Assembly: GCA_028456385.1 (NCBI GenBank)
Contig: JALNQF010000559.1
Location: forward strand, 1 to 22,461
Direction of reading: 5' to 3'
DNA: 22,461 bases
DNA from: Ophiosphaerella korrae
Taxonomy: Eukaryota; Ascomycota; Dothideomycetes; Pleosporales; Phaeosphaeriaceae
The notes beneath the pieces were generated by a model. It made no database searches and was not told the DNA's origin. It worked only from the letters and a program-made list of their open reading frames with translations. Positions within the stretch are counted from its first letter, which is position 1, and each line of letters opens with the position of its first letter. The position numbers and the translations under genes are program-made. Shown piece by piece: positions 1 through 10,500 of this stretch.

Positions 1-291
1 AGCTAATTTATTTGTAGAGTTAATTTAAGTTAAAAATTGTAACTTTTTTTTAGTCTTTTTTTTCGTGTTACCCTACTGTATTAATACTTATATACCTTGT
101 AATACTCTAATAAGAGCTAACTATTAATTAAGTTAAGTAACTAACTTATTTATTAACCTCGCCCGTCTTATAGAAGCCTACTTGCTCTCGTTACTTTTAC
201 TTAGTTCTAGGAACTTAATATAGTAAACACCCTTAAGATAAGTAATACGTTAATAAATATAGATAACTAGCGTATAGGAGTAACCTATACT
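1..291. other. AT-rich flank with no recognisable gene
   Basis: I see no supported coding frame, RNA or repeat here. The stretch contains two T-runs between about 46 and 62 and then feeds into the gag frame that becomes convincing at about 292. It may be 5' untranslated or LTR sequence of element C, but no second copy of it is present in the window to test this. Confidence 0.5.
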
Positions 292-1245
292 TCTACTTCT
301 AAAGTCGCTAAGCTAGACCTCTACTATAGAGAATAAAATAAGCTTAAGCTATAGATCTTATAACCTAATCTCTTTTTTAAAGTAGACTAAGTTTAAGATA
401 AAGATAGAGCTATACTTATATTATCCTATATAAAGAGTAAGGTAGAGAAATAGGTTAAACTATACTTTAAGAAATACCTTAATAATAATAATAGTAACTA
501 CAACAAGATATTTAAAGAATAGATTAAGTTTAAAGATAAAGTATAATAAGCCTTTCTACTAGTAAACGAGATAGTAGTAGTAAAGCGCGTAATATAGTAA
601 CTACAATAATATAAGGTAATACTAGACTATACTAATAAATTTTAAAGCTACGCTATATAAATAGAATAAAATAAAAAGTTATTAATAAAGATATTTTAAT
701 AGACACTTAAAAGTAATATTTAAAGTAAGTTAATACGTAGTAAAGCTACAAAAAAGACATTAGAAGATATAATAGAGAAAGTAATTTAAGTTAATATCTA
801 TATAAACAAATATATAGTAGAAGCTAAGAATAGTAGAGTACTATATATAGATAGTAAGAAGTATAAACCTAAGTATAAGTACTAACATAAATATAAGAAT
901 AACTAAGTTTAGAGTAGCTATAAATACTTTAGGCTAGATAAGATATATATTAATAATATAAACCTAAGAAAATAAGAATACTATTACTATAAGAACTCTA
1001 AGAGAGTAGAAAGCTAAAAATACTACAAGTATAGTAAAATAAGGCACCTAGTAAAGAATTACTAAGTAAAGAATAAGATTATATAATAAATTAATATACT
1101 TAAGTAGTAAGATAATAATAGAGAAGAATAATAGGAAGTAATCCCTAGAATAAGCTAGGAGAAGAGAAATTACAAGACTATAAACCTCTAGTAGTAAGAT
1201 ATAAGTAAAAGATATAACTACTATAAGATTACTATAAAGCTAAGT
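292..1245 (+). pseudogene. Ty3/Gypsy-type gag of element C, 5' part, RIP-broken
   Basis: This is the capsid/nucleocapsid (Gag) frame of a Ty3/Gypsy-like retroelement, readable in the frame of codon 301-303. Its order matches the Retrotrans_gag family: an N-terminal part with LFFKVDQVQDKD (stops read as Gln), a YIKSKVEKQVKLYF block, a TNKFQSYAIQIEQN block and a TLEDIIEKVIQV block. A single C-X2-C-X4-H-X4-C knuckle lies at 1021-1062, where the three Cys codons are now Tyr (TAC/TAT) and the His codon CAC at 1045 survives. All interruptions I found are TAA or TAG. Element A is inserted at its 3' end; the frame continues in phase at 15575. No start codon is visible, so the 5' limit is approximate. 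No pol belonging to this gag is seen. Confidence 0.72.
1241..1245. repeat. Target-site duplication of element A, left copy (TAAGT)
   Basis: TAAGT lies directly outside the left LTR of element A and is repeated exactly at 15570-15574, directly outside the right LTR. A 5-bp duplication is normal for Ty3/Gypsy integrases. It proves that the two LTRs belong to one insertion. Confidence 0.9.
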
Positions 1246-1672
1246 TATTACAGGTGTAATAGAAGGAATTAAGATAGAGCTAATTAGTCCCGATCTAAGT
1301 GCTAACAAAGTATAGGACAAGTAAAGTAACAACTTTAATTAGGAAACTATATATAACTAGGATACCTAGGTTAATCTATAATCTGTAGATTCTTAGCATT
1401 AATAGATTATAGATTAGAGCAATCTACAATCTATTAGTCTTAGCAACAATAGATTATAGATTACAACAAGTATATAGTTAGTAGGATGTGTATTATTAGG
1501 ATAGTATTAGCAATTTAATCTATTAATTATAGAACGCTAATACAAGATAGTTACAAAACATCTTCTATTGTTTATAGTTATTATAGATCCTAACATAAGC
1601 TTTTATTATTACTTCCTAATCTACTAACTTCTAATATAGGTACCTATAGTTAATAATAGGTAGCCTATTACA
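1246..1672 (+). repeat. 5' LTR of element A
   Basis: The LTR runs from TATTACAGG to CCTATTACA; the first TG has become TA. It is 427 bp, the same length as the right LTR at 15143-15569, and aligns along its whole length with the two LTRs of element B. It carries an alternating inverted array of a 15-base unit at 1401-1415, 1421-1435 and 1448-1462. This LTR retains more CA and TG dinucleotides than the other three, for example at 1251-1256 and near 1485-1495. Promoter and polyadenylation signals cannot be separated from the AT-rich background. Confidence 0.92.
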
Positions 1673-1730
1673 CCTTACTAATTTAGTTATTACAAGAAGC
1701 AAAGTATAAGGAACATATAGTCTAGCTAAT

Positions 1731-4700
1731 ATAATAGTAAAAAGTTTAATAAAATAATTAGGTAAAGCTTCTAAGAGTAGTCTAGAATTAGATAGCACTA
1801 TATAGGAAATAATTAAAGGTTGTCTAAACTAACTAATTAACAACAAAGAAGAAATAAAAATAGTAATTAATACCTTAGAAACGCAAAACAAGGAACTATA
1901 AGATTACGCGAAACAAAATAAGGTACAAATTAAGGCTATTATCTAAAGATAGAACTAAATAGAATTAATTACCTAAAGATTAGAGATAAGTGCAACAAAG
2001 AAACTACCTAAGATACCTATCCTTAAGAAGTTTAATAGAGAAAGGGAAAAACTAAGACCCTTTATTATATTAGTACAACTCTAAATAGATATATAAGTAC
2101 TACACTTTAATATAGAAGAAAAGAATGTAATATATATTAGACTACACCTTAAAGAAGACGTAATAAGATAGTATAAACCTTACTAGATAGATTATACGAT
2201 ATATTTACTAATAACCTAGAAGGATAAAACTAGAGCTATTTTTAGAAGTTACAAATACTTTACTAAACAAATAAGAGTAGTATTTAGGGATATAGACGTT
2301 ACCTAATAAGCTAAAGAATAGCTAGAAAAGCTTATACAAAGTTAGAGTATTCCTAAGTATATATTATAGTTTAAATAACTATTATAAAACATAGAATAGA
2401 ATAAGTTAGCCTTAATATTACGATTTAAACAAAGACTTAACGCTAAGATTTAATACAAGATAATATATATAGAGAAACTACAAATACTAGAAGCTCTAAA
2501 ACAATAGGTAATACAAATTAATAACAATCTTTAAGAATAGAAAAAGAACAAATATAGAGGTTACACCTAGAACTATAATAAGGGAGACCCTATAGTCCTT
2601 AACGCTAATAAAGACAAGAAGAAAAAGAAGAATAAAGACTTTACGTACTTTAACTATAGTAAGAAAGGCTACTATGCGAAAGACTACTAATTATAAAAGA
2701 AGAAAGATATAGTATATTATAAATATAGGAAACTAAGATACTTTATAAAAGACTATAAGAGTAAAGACCTAAAGAAAGAAACTTAGTTAAAAATAACTAA
2801 GAAAAAGAAGGAAGTACTATAAGTATAGACTAAACCTTAAGAAAAGGTAGCTAGGAGTAAAGAAATATAATATATAATACTCTATTAGACCTTTTATTAT
2901 AAAGACAACTACTATATATATCTTTTTAGTAAATAAGAAGTAAAATACTTCTTATAATAGAAGTAGAAAGTAGCTGTAATAAAAGAAAGTAGAATAAAAG
3001 CTTAGATAGCCTAAGTAATAGACCTAATAGTAGAAGATCTAAAAGGAGAAGAGCCCCTAGTACTATTAATCTAGGCCGAAGGACTAGTACTAGATAAAGA
3101 GACTATAACAACTACCTCTAAAGAACTACAAAGAAGTAAGAAAAGAGTTAGTATAAGAGGTATAGAGTATACCTAGCTAACAATATATAGTTATAATAGC
3201 TATACAATAATAGATATAGAAGAACAAAACAAAGAATAGAGATTTGTTTAGATATACTTAATAGTTATAGGTATAGAGGAAGCGTATAAAGACTAAAAAG
3301 AACGTAATTCTAAAGAAACTAAGTTTACACTATTTTAAGAGTAGATAAAGTAATATATAGTTATAGTAAGAAGAATACTTATACTTAGAGAATAGTAATA
3401 CCTTATAAGAAAAACGTAATAGATTAACAAAGCCTATACACTAAAAGTACTAGTAGTATACTATATCCTAATAACAAATACACCTAGCAAAGACAAGTAC
3501 TAAGAAGGGGATAATAAGATAATAGATCTAAAATATCTAGTATACTTTAAAGTATTATAGATATTATACCTAGATAAGAATTATATTATATATAGAAACT
3601 CTAAAGCAAATAACAATATATAGCTTATAAAAAAGAGAGGTTATAACTATATAAGAGTAATTATAGTAAAAGATATCTAAGGATAAGAAATAATCCTAGA
3701 AGATAGATACCTAGTAGTAAGACCTAGATCTAAGCTAACTAAGAAATACGTCTAAGGAGGACTATAGTATAAATATACTAATAATAATTACCTAAAATAT
3801 AAAGAATACAAACTTAAAGTAGGGCTATAGCCTTAGAAAGATAGATAGTTTAACAAATTACTAAAGTAAAAAAAGCTAGAAAGTATTAGGGGCCTATATA
3901 TTACAAAACTAAGTATATACTAAGGAAAGAAAGTATAATTAATAATTAATAGTAGAGCTATAAAAAACTTTATATTAAAGAAGTTTATAGAAATATAAGG
4001 AATAAAATATATAACAAAGAAATACTCTTAATAATTAAGTATAATTAAAAGAAAACTATTTTAGGAACCTATACAATTTAAGATAGTACCTTTAATACTA
4101 AAGCTAGAAAGACTAGAAATTAAAAATATAATTATAGATATAACAATAATTAACAATAAACAAGATATAATATTAGGAATACTATAGTTATAGATAACTA
4201 ACCTAAGAATTAATTAGAGAATAGAGGAAATTAACTACTCTAGACAAGATATATTAAAAGCTAACATAAGTACATATAAAGGAGAATTCCTAAAAGAATA
4301 TAAGAAATAGGAGAAATAGCTTATTAAGCTAGAAGACTACCTTCTAGAACATTAACTATAAGACTTAGCGATAGAACTAGAAGAAGGTAAAAACGTAAGA
4401 TAGAGCCTAGTCTACTAAAAAATAGAAGAAGAATCTAAAATTAAGTAAACATTTATCTAAAACGTAATAAAGAAAGGATAGATAAAAGAATCTAAATCCT
4501 TAGTAGCGTATAGACTAATATTTATAGACAAAAAGGAGATAAGTAATAAAAGACCCTACGTACATTTTAAGAAAACTAACGCAATTACTAATAAGAATTA
4601 ATACCTACTACTATAAATAGATAAAATACAAAATAGATTATAAAGAGTAAGAATCTTTATAAAACTAGATATCTAGAACGCCTACTATTAGATTAGAATT

Positions 4701-6488
4701 AAAAAAGGTAATAAGTAAAAAATAGCGTTTAGAATATAGTATAGACTATACAAATACCTAGTTATACTATTTAGCTTAATAAACGCACTAGTAGTATTCT
4801 AAGAAAGAATTAATATAGTACTAAGAGAGTACTTAGATATATTTACTTTTGTATACTTAGACAATATCCTTATATTCTTAGAAATAGAGGAAGAACACGT
4901 GCAACACGTATATAGAATACTAGAGAAACTAGTAGAAAATAAACTATTTCTTAAGATAAGAAAATGCGAGTTCTATATAAAGAAAACAGATTTCCTTAGA
5001 TTTATTATTAAACTAGAAAAGATTAGGATTAACCTAAAAAAGATTAGATTAATTAATAAATAGCTAACTCTAAAGAACCTAAAAGAAGTATAATAATTTT
5101 ATAGGCTAGCTAACTTTTATAGAAAGTTAATAGTAAGATAGTCTAAAGATATAGAACTAATAATAAAACTTATAAAGAAAGATACACTATTTAAATAGAT
5201 AAAAGAATATAATAAAGTATTTAATAAAATTAAGAAGAAGTTTATAGAAAACCTAGTTATTAGAATATATAACCTAGACTTACTAGCGATAATAACAATA
5301 GATGTATCTAATTTAGTCTATAGAATAGTACTAATACAAGAAGATCTAGAAACTAAAAAAGAATATTTAGTTAAATACTTCTCTAAGAAGATAAAAATAG
5401 TAGAACTTAACTACTTAATCTATAATAAAGAAATACTAGTAATCTATAAAGTATTTAAATAGTAGAGAGTATACTTATAAAGAGTAAAATACTAAATAAA
5501 GGTCTATATAGACTATAAGAATCTTATAGGATTTATACTAAATAAAGAACTAATATAATAATATATAAGATAGTAGGAATTCCTATTAATATTTAATATA
5601 GAAATTATATATATAAAAGAGAAAGATAACTAATTTATAGACGCCCTTAGTAAAAGACTAGACTTATAAGAAGAAGTAAGCGCTACTAGTATAGTTCTAG
5701 TTAAGAACAAAGAAAGATACTTAGTCCTAAATATACCTAAGATAGCTACAATACTTAAGAGAATAAGTAGCGAGCTAGATAAATAGATTTAGAAAATAAC
5801 GTAAGAAGTATCTAAAGAAATAAAGAAACTAGAAACCTAAGAAGGATTTGCACGAGCTTATAGAAGAATATATATCCTAAGTAAGATATAAAGAGAATTT
5901 ATAAGATAATTCTACAAATTACTAGTATATAGTTACTAAAGAATTAAAAAAATATTAGATAGACTACTACAAGACTACTATATTCTAAAAGTAAGATAAC
6001 TAGTAATAGAAGTACTACGAGACTATATAGAATACTATAGGAATAAGTATAATAGATACGTACTATATAGAATATTATAAGTAGTAGAAATATTAGAATA
6101 ACTATAAGGAGTTATTACAATAGACTTTATTACAAAACTACCTAAGTCTAGAGACCTAATATTAGGAGTTAAATATAATAGAATTATAATAATAGTAGAT
6201 AAACTTATAAAGTATATATACTTCTAACTATATAAAGAGAAAAGTAGGATAGAAGTTACTATATACTAGGTTCTAGGAACTATAATTAGTTAATATAGAC
6301 TACTAGACAAAATTATTATAGATAGAGATATAAGATTTATATTAAAACTATAGGGAACAATATTAGTATAATTAGGAATATAATACGTAATATCTATAGT
6401 ATACTAACTATAAATAGATAGATAATTAGAACGAATAAATTAGATAGTAGAATAGTATTTAAGATACTACCTTAACTATAACTAGAAC
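1731..6488 (+). pseudogene. gag-pol of element A, part 1 (Gag to integrase catalytic core)
   Basis: One frame (codon starts at multiples of 3) runs from just after the LTR to the element B insertion. A Gag domain lies at about 1990-2500, then two CCHC knuckles at 2646-2687 and 2715-2756, in which all eight zinc ligands are now Tyr. The protease site at 3948-3959 reads NSRA where DSGA is expected. In reverse transcriptase, the motif-A Asp is at 4668-4670 and the YLDD box at 4854-4865 reads YLDN. RNase H has its first Asp at 5301-5303. In integrase, the HHCC ligands at 5928, 5934, 6024 and 6033 are all Tyr, but the DD35E triad at 6123, 6321 and 6429 is intact. Stops are TAA/TAG at Gln or Trp positions. 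The start is unclear; two ATA codons at 1731-1736 are plausible mutated ATGs. The frame resumes at 13518. Confidence 0.9.
6484..6488. repeat. Target-site duplication of element B, left copy (AGAAC)
   Basis: AGAAC abuts the left end of element B and recurs exactly at 13513-13517 on its other side. Removing B plus one copy restores element A's integrase frame without a shift. Confidence 0.92.
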
Positions 6489-6913
6489 TATAACGGGCCT
6501 CTTATTGTTAACTATAGGTACCTATCTAAGGGGTTAGTAGATTAAGAGTTAATAGTAAAAACTTAGAAGTAATCTATAATAACTATAACAATAGAAGATA
6601 TTTTGTAACTATCTTGTATTAGCGTTTTGTAGTTAAAGGATTAAATTACTAATACTATCCTAATAATATATATCTTACTAACTATATACTTGTTATAATC
6701 TATAATCTATAGTTACTAAGACTAGTAGATTATAGATTACCTTAATCTATAATCTATTAACGCTAAGAGCTTATAGATTATAGATTATACTAGGTGTCCT
6801 AGTTATATATAGTCTCTTAATTAAGGTTATTACTCTACTTGTCCTATACTTTATTAGTATCTAAGTTAGGACTAATTAGTTCTATCTCGATTCCTTCTAT
6901 TACACCTATAACA
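6489..6913 (-). repeat. 3' LTR of element B
   Basis: On the minus strand it runs from TGTTATAGG to CCCGTTATA, 425 bp. It aligns with the other three LTRs and has the same cluster of alternating inverted 15-base units, here between about 6690 and 6790. Its TG start is preserved, unlike either LTR of A. ORF3 of element B reads into its 5' part. Confidence 0.92.
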
Positions 6914-7270
6914 CTATCTCCCTCTTTAGGTAAGTCCTAGTTTATCTACCCTAGAGCTAGAGTTATTAGTCTAGTTTCTTTATTAATGTAGAGTTCTTTA
7001 TCCTCTCTTATAACTATTTTATCTATACGTTATTACTATCTTCTTACTAATTGCGTATTGCGTAATAGTATTAAAATATTTCCTTATTCTTGTTGTACTT
7101 CTCTTAAATTAAACCCTAAGTCTCTTCCTTATATTATTTCTATAAATAATAGTAGGGCTTATAAGGCGTATATTTATACAAATATACGTAGTTTTTATAA
7201 CGTATCTAGTGTTTCTTTTTCTAAGTATAAGTTTATTACATTTATTCTTGTATCTAGGCTTAACGATAAT
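6835..7270 (-). pseudogene. ORF3 of element B, unidentified frame from pol 3' region into the LTR
   Basis: This is a minus-strand frame in the same phase as B's pol, reading ALQALLLFIEII, then RNILILLRNT-like segments (as in A), then REDKELYINKETRLITLALG, across the polypurine tract and into the LTR as EGIEIELISPNLDTNKV. Only TAG/TAA interruptions occur. Element A has the same frame at 14505-15221, so it is conserved between the two copies apart from transitions. I do not recognise the product. It occupies the place where some LTR elements carry an extra gene, but no signal peptide or membrane anchor is evident. The plus-strand stop-free frame at 7058-7285 is the antisense of this sequence and has no ATG. 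Confidence 0.4.
6914..6927 (-). promoter_or_regulatory. Polypurine tract of element B
   Basis: On the minus strand, AAAGAGGGAGATAG directly precedes the 3' LTR. This is the expected position and composition of the primer for plus-strand DNA synthesis. Element A has GGAGGAGAGATAG at the equivalent place. Confidence 0.75.
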
Positions 7271-7593
7271 AGGGAAAGCTATTAACTAGACTTAAGAGAA
7301 ATTACTATCTTAAATTGTAGAGGCTAAAGCTAAGCGTAAGTATATCTAGGAGCTTATATAGAGTAAGCTAGTAGAGAATTAAGCTTATCTCTCTTATCTT
7401 TGTAAGATAAAGGCCTTAAATAATAAGAAATTAGCTAAGTAGTTAGTAGCTCTAGAAGCTAAGCTAGACTTAGATAAGGCGTTTAGTATTGCTATAGTAG
7501 GTCCTACGCTAAACGTCCCTATCGTCTCTTTATCTATTGTTAGTAATGTTAGTTCTCTTAGTTTACTACTAGGCGTTCTAGAAGGTTTTAACT

Positions 7594-10500
7594 TTAGTAG
7601 TCTTCTAGTTTCTTAGAGTAATTAAGATTATCCTCTAGTTCCTATGTTTTCTCCTATAGTTGTCTTTTTTCGTCTATTCCTATCTATTCTACTAAGTAGT
7701 AGTTTCTTCTATTATAGAACTAATACTATAAGATTTTTTTAACTTCTTATTCTTCCTATTCTCTATATATATCTACTTTATATACTAGTAGTTCTATATC
7801 TTGTAGTACTTGTTCTAGTAAGGCTATATAGAATATTAGGTGTATCCTTATCTTATTTAGTAGCTTTAGTTTAAATGTAACTAGTGTAACTTCTTTTTTA
7901 ATCTTATATAGTCCTATCTTAATATAGTCTAATTTTAAACTTAGTTGTTTACTTCTAATATTCTTCTATACTAACTATACTTTTTCTCCCTTTCTAAATT
8001 AAGGTCTTTCTTTATACTTTTTATTGTAGTACTTTGCTATATAGTTATATAGGAATTCTATATCTTATCTTAATTAATTATGTATATCTCTAAGTCTATT
8101 AGCGAAGTTCTCTCCTCTTAAAGACTATAATATCTAATTTCTTAGTATCTTATATATATTAGGTTCAAATCTATAGTTTGTAAAGAAAGGTAATACTCTT
8201 ATTACTATATTCTTTACACTATTGTATACTAACTATACTATAGGTAGTAGCTATACCTAGTTATTCTAGTTGTAGTTAAGGTAGTATCTTAAGTATTACT
8301 CTACTATCTAATTTATTTATTCTAATTATCTATCTATCTATAAGTAGTATGCTGTAGATATTACGTGCTATATTCCTAATTGCGCTACTATTATTCCCTA
8401 TAGTTTTAATGTAAATTATATATCTCTATCTATAATAATCTTGTTTAGTAGTCTATATTAACTAATTACAGTTCTTAGAACCTAGTATATAGTAACCTCT
8501 ATCCTACTTTTCTTTTTATATAGTTAGAAGTATATATACTTTGTAAATTTGTCTACTATTGTTAAGATTCTATTGTACTTAACTCCTAATATTAGGTCCT
8601 TAGACTTAGGTAGTTTTGTAATAAAGTCTATTATTATAACTCTTTATAGTTATTCTAGTACTTCTACTAGTTATAGTATTCTATATAGTACATGTCTATT
8701 ATACTTATTCTTATAGTATTCTATATAGTCTTGTAGTACTTCTATTACTAGTTATCTTACTTTTAGGATGTAATAGTCTTGTAGTAGTCTATCTAATATT
8801 TTCTTAATTCCTTAGTAACTATATACTAGTAGTTTATAGAACTATTATATAAATTCTCTTTAAATCTTACTTAGAATGTATATTCTTTTATAAGCTTATG
8901 TAAATCCTTCTTAGATTTCTAGTTTCTCTATTTCTTTAGATACTTCTTGTGTTATTTTCTAAATCTATTCGTCTAGTTCGCTATTCTTCTTTTTAAGTAT
9001 TATAGCTATTTTAGGTATATTTAGGACTAAATATCCTTTTTTATTCTTAATTAGAACTATACTAGTAGCGCTTACTTCTTCTTATAAGTCTAGTCTTCTA
9101 CTAAGGGCGTTTATAAACTAGTTGTCTTTTCCTTTTATATATATAATTTCTATATTAAATATTAATAGAAATTCCTACTATCTTGTGTAGCGTTGTAACA
9201 ATTCTTTATTTATTATAAATCCTATTAGATTCTTGTAGTCTATATAGACTTTTGTCTAATACTTTACTCCTTATAGGTATACTCTCTATTATTTAAATAC
9301 TTTGTAGATTACTAGTATCTCCTTGTTATAAATTAAGTAGTTGAGTTCTACTATCTTTATTTTCTTAGAGAAGTATTCGACTAAGTATTCCTTTTTAGTC
9401 TCTAGGTCCTCTTGTATTAGTACTATTCTATAGACTAAATTAGATGCATCTGTTTTTACTATTACTAGTAGGTCTAGGTTGTATATTCTAATAACTAAGT
9501 TTTCTATAAACTTTTTCTTAATTCTTTTAAATACCTCTTCGCATTCCTTTATCTATTTAAATAGTATATCTTTCTTTATAAGTCTTGTTATTAGTTCTAT
9601 ATCTTTAGAATATCTTACTATTAACTTTCTATAAAAGTTAGCTAGCCTATAAAACTATTGTACCTCTTTTAGGTTTCTTAGTGTTAGCTATTTGTTAATT
9701 AATCTAATCTTTTCTAGGTTAATCTTAATTTTTCCTAGTTCTATAATAAACCTAAGGAAATCTATTTTCTTTGTATAAAACTCGCTCTTTCTTATTTTAA
9801 GAAATAGTTTATTTTCTACTAGTTTCTTTAGTACTTTGTATACGTGTTGTATATGTTCTTTCTCTATTTCTAAGAATATAAGGATGTCGTCTAAGTATAT
9901 AAATATAAATATATCTAAGTACTCTCTTAGTACTATATTAATTCTTTCTTAGAATACTACTAGTGCGTTTATTAAGCTAAATAGCATAACTAAATATTTG
10001 TATAGTCTATACTATATTCTAAACGCTGTCTTCTATTTATTACCTTCTTTAATTCTAATCTAGTAGTAGGCGTTCTAGATATCTAGTTTTGTAAAGATTC
10101 TTACTTTTCTTAGCCTATCTTGTATTCTATCTATTTGTAGTAGTAGGTATTAGTTCTTATTTATAATTGCGTTAGTTTTTCTAAAGTCTATATAAGGTCT
10201 TTTATTACTTATACCTTTCTTATCTATAAATATAAGTCTATATACTACTAAAGATTTAGACTCTTTTATCTATCTATTTTTTATTATAGTTTAGATAAAT
10301 ACTTGTTTAATTTTAGATTCTTCTTCTGTTTTTCTATAGACTAAGCTCTATCCTACGTTTTTACTTTCTTTTATTTCTATCGCTAAGTCCTATAGTTAAT
10401 ATTCTAGAAAGTAGTCTTCTAGCTCTATAAGCTATTTTTCCTATTTCTTATATTCTTTAGGGAATTCTCCTTTATAAGTAGTTATGTTAGCTTTTAGTAT

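Noticed and set aside
1673..1692. tRNA primer-binding site after the 5' LTR
   Set aside because: The sequence after the LTR is conserved between A and B but does not begin with the TGG complementary to a tRNA CCA end; RIP or self-priming could explain this, but neither can be shown here.
1731..6488. Alternative genetic code with TAA/TAG read as glutamine
   Set aside because: Several TAG codons sit at tryptophan positions, such as the chromodomain WEPE box at 14136, and catalytic Asp/Cys/Gly codons are also lost by G to A. RIP explains all of these; code reassignment does not.
7058..7285. Stop-free plus-strand frame of 75 codons
   Set aside because: It begins at TTG, is antisense to ORF3 of element B, and its only relative is the antisense of the same region in element A.
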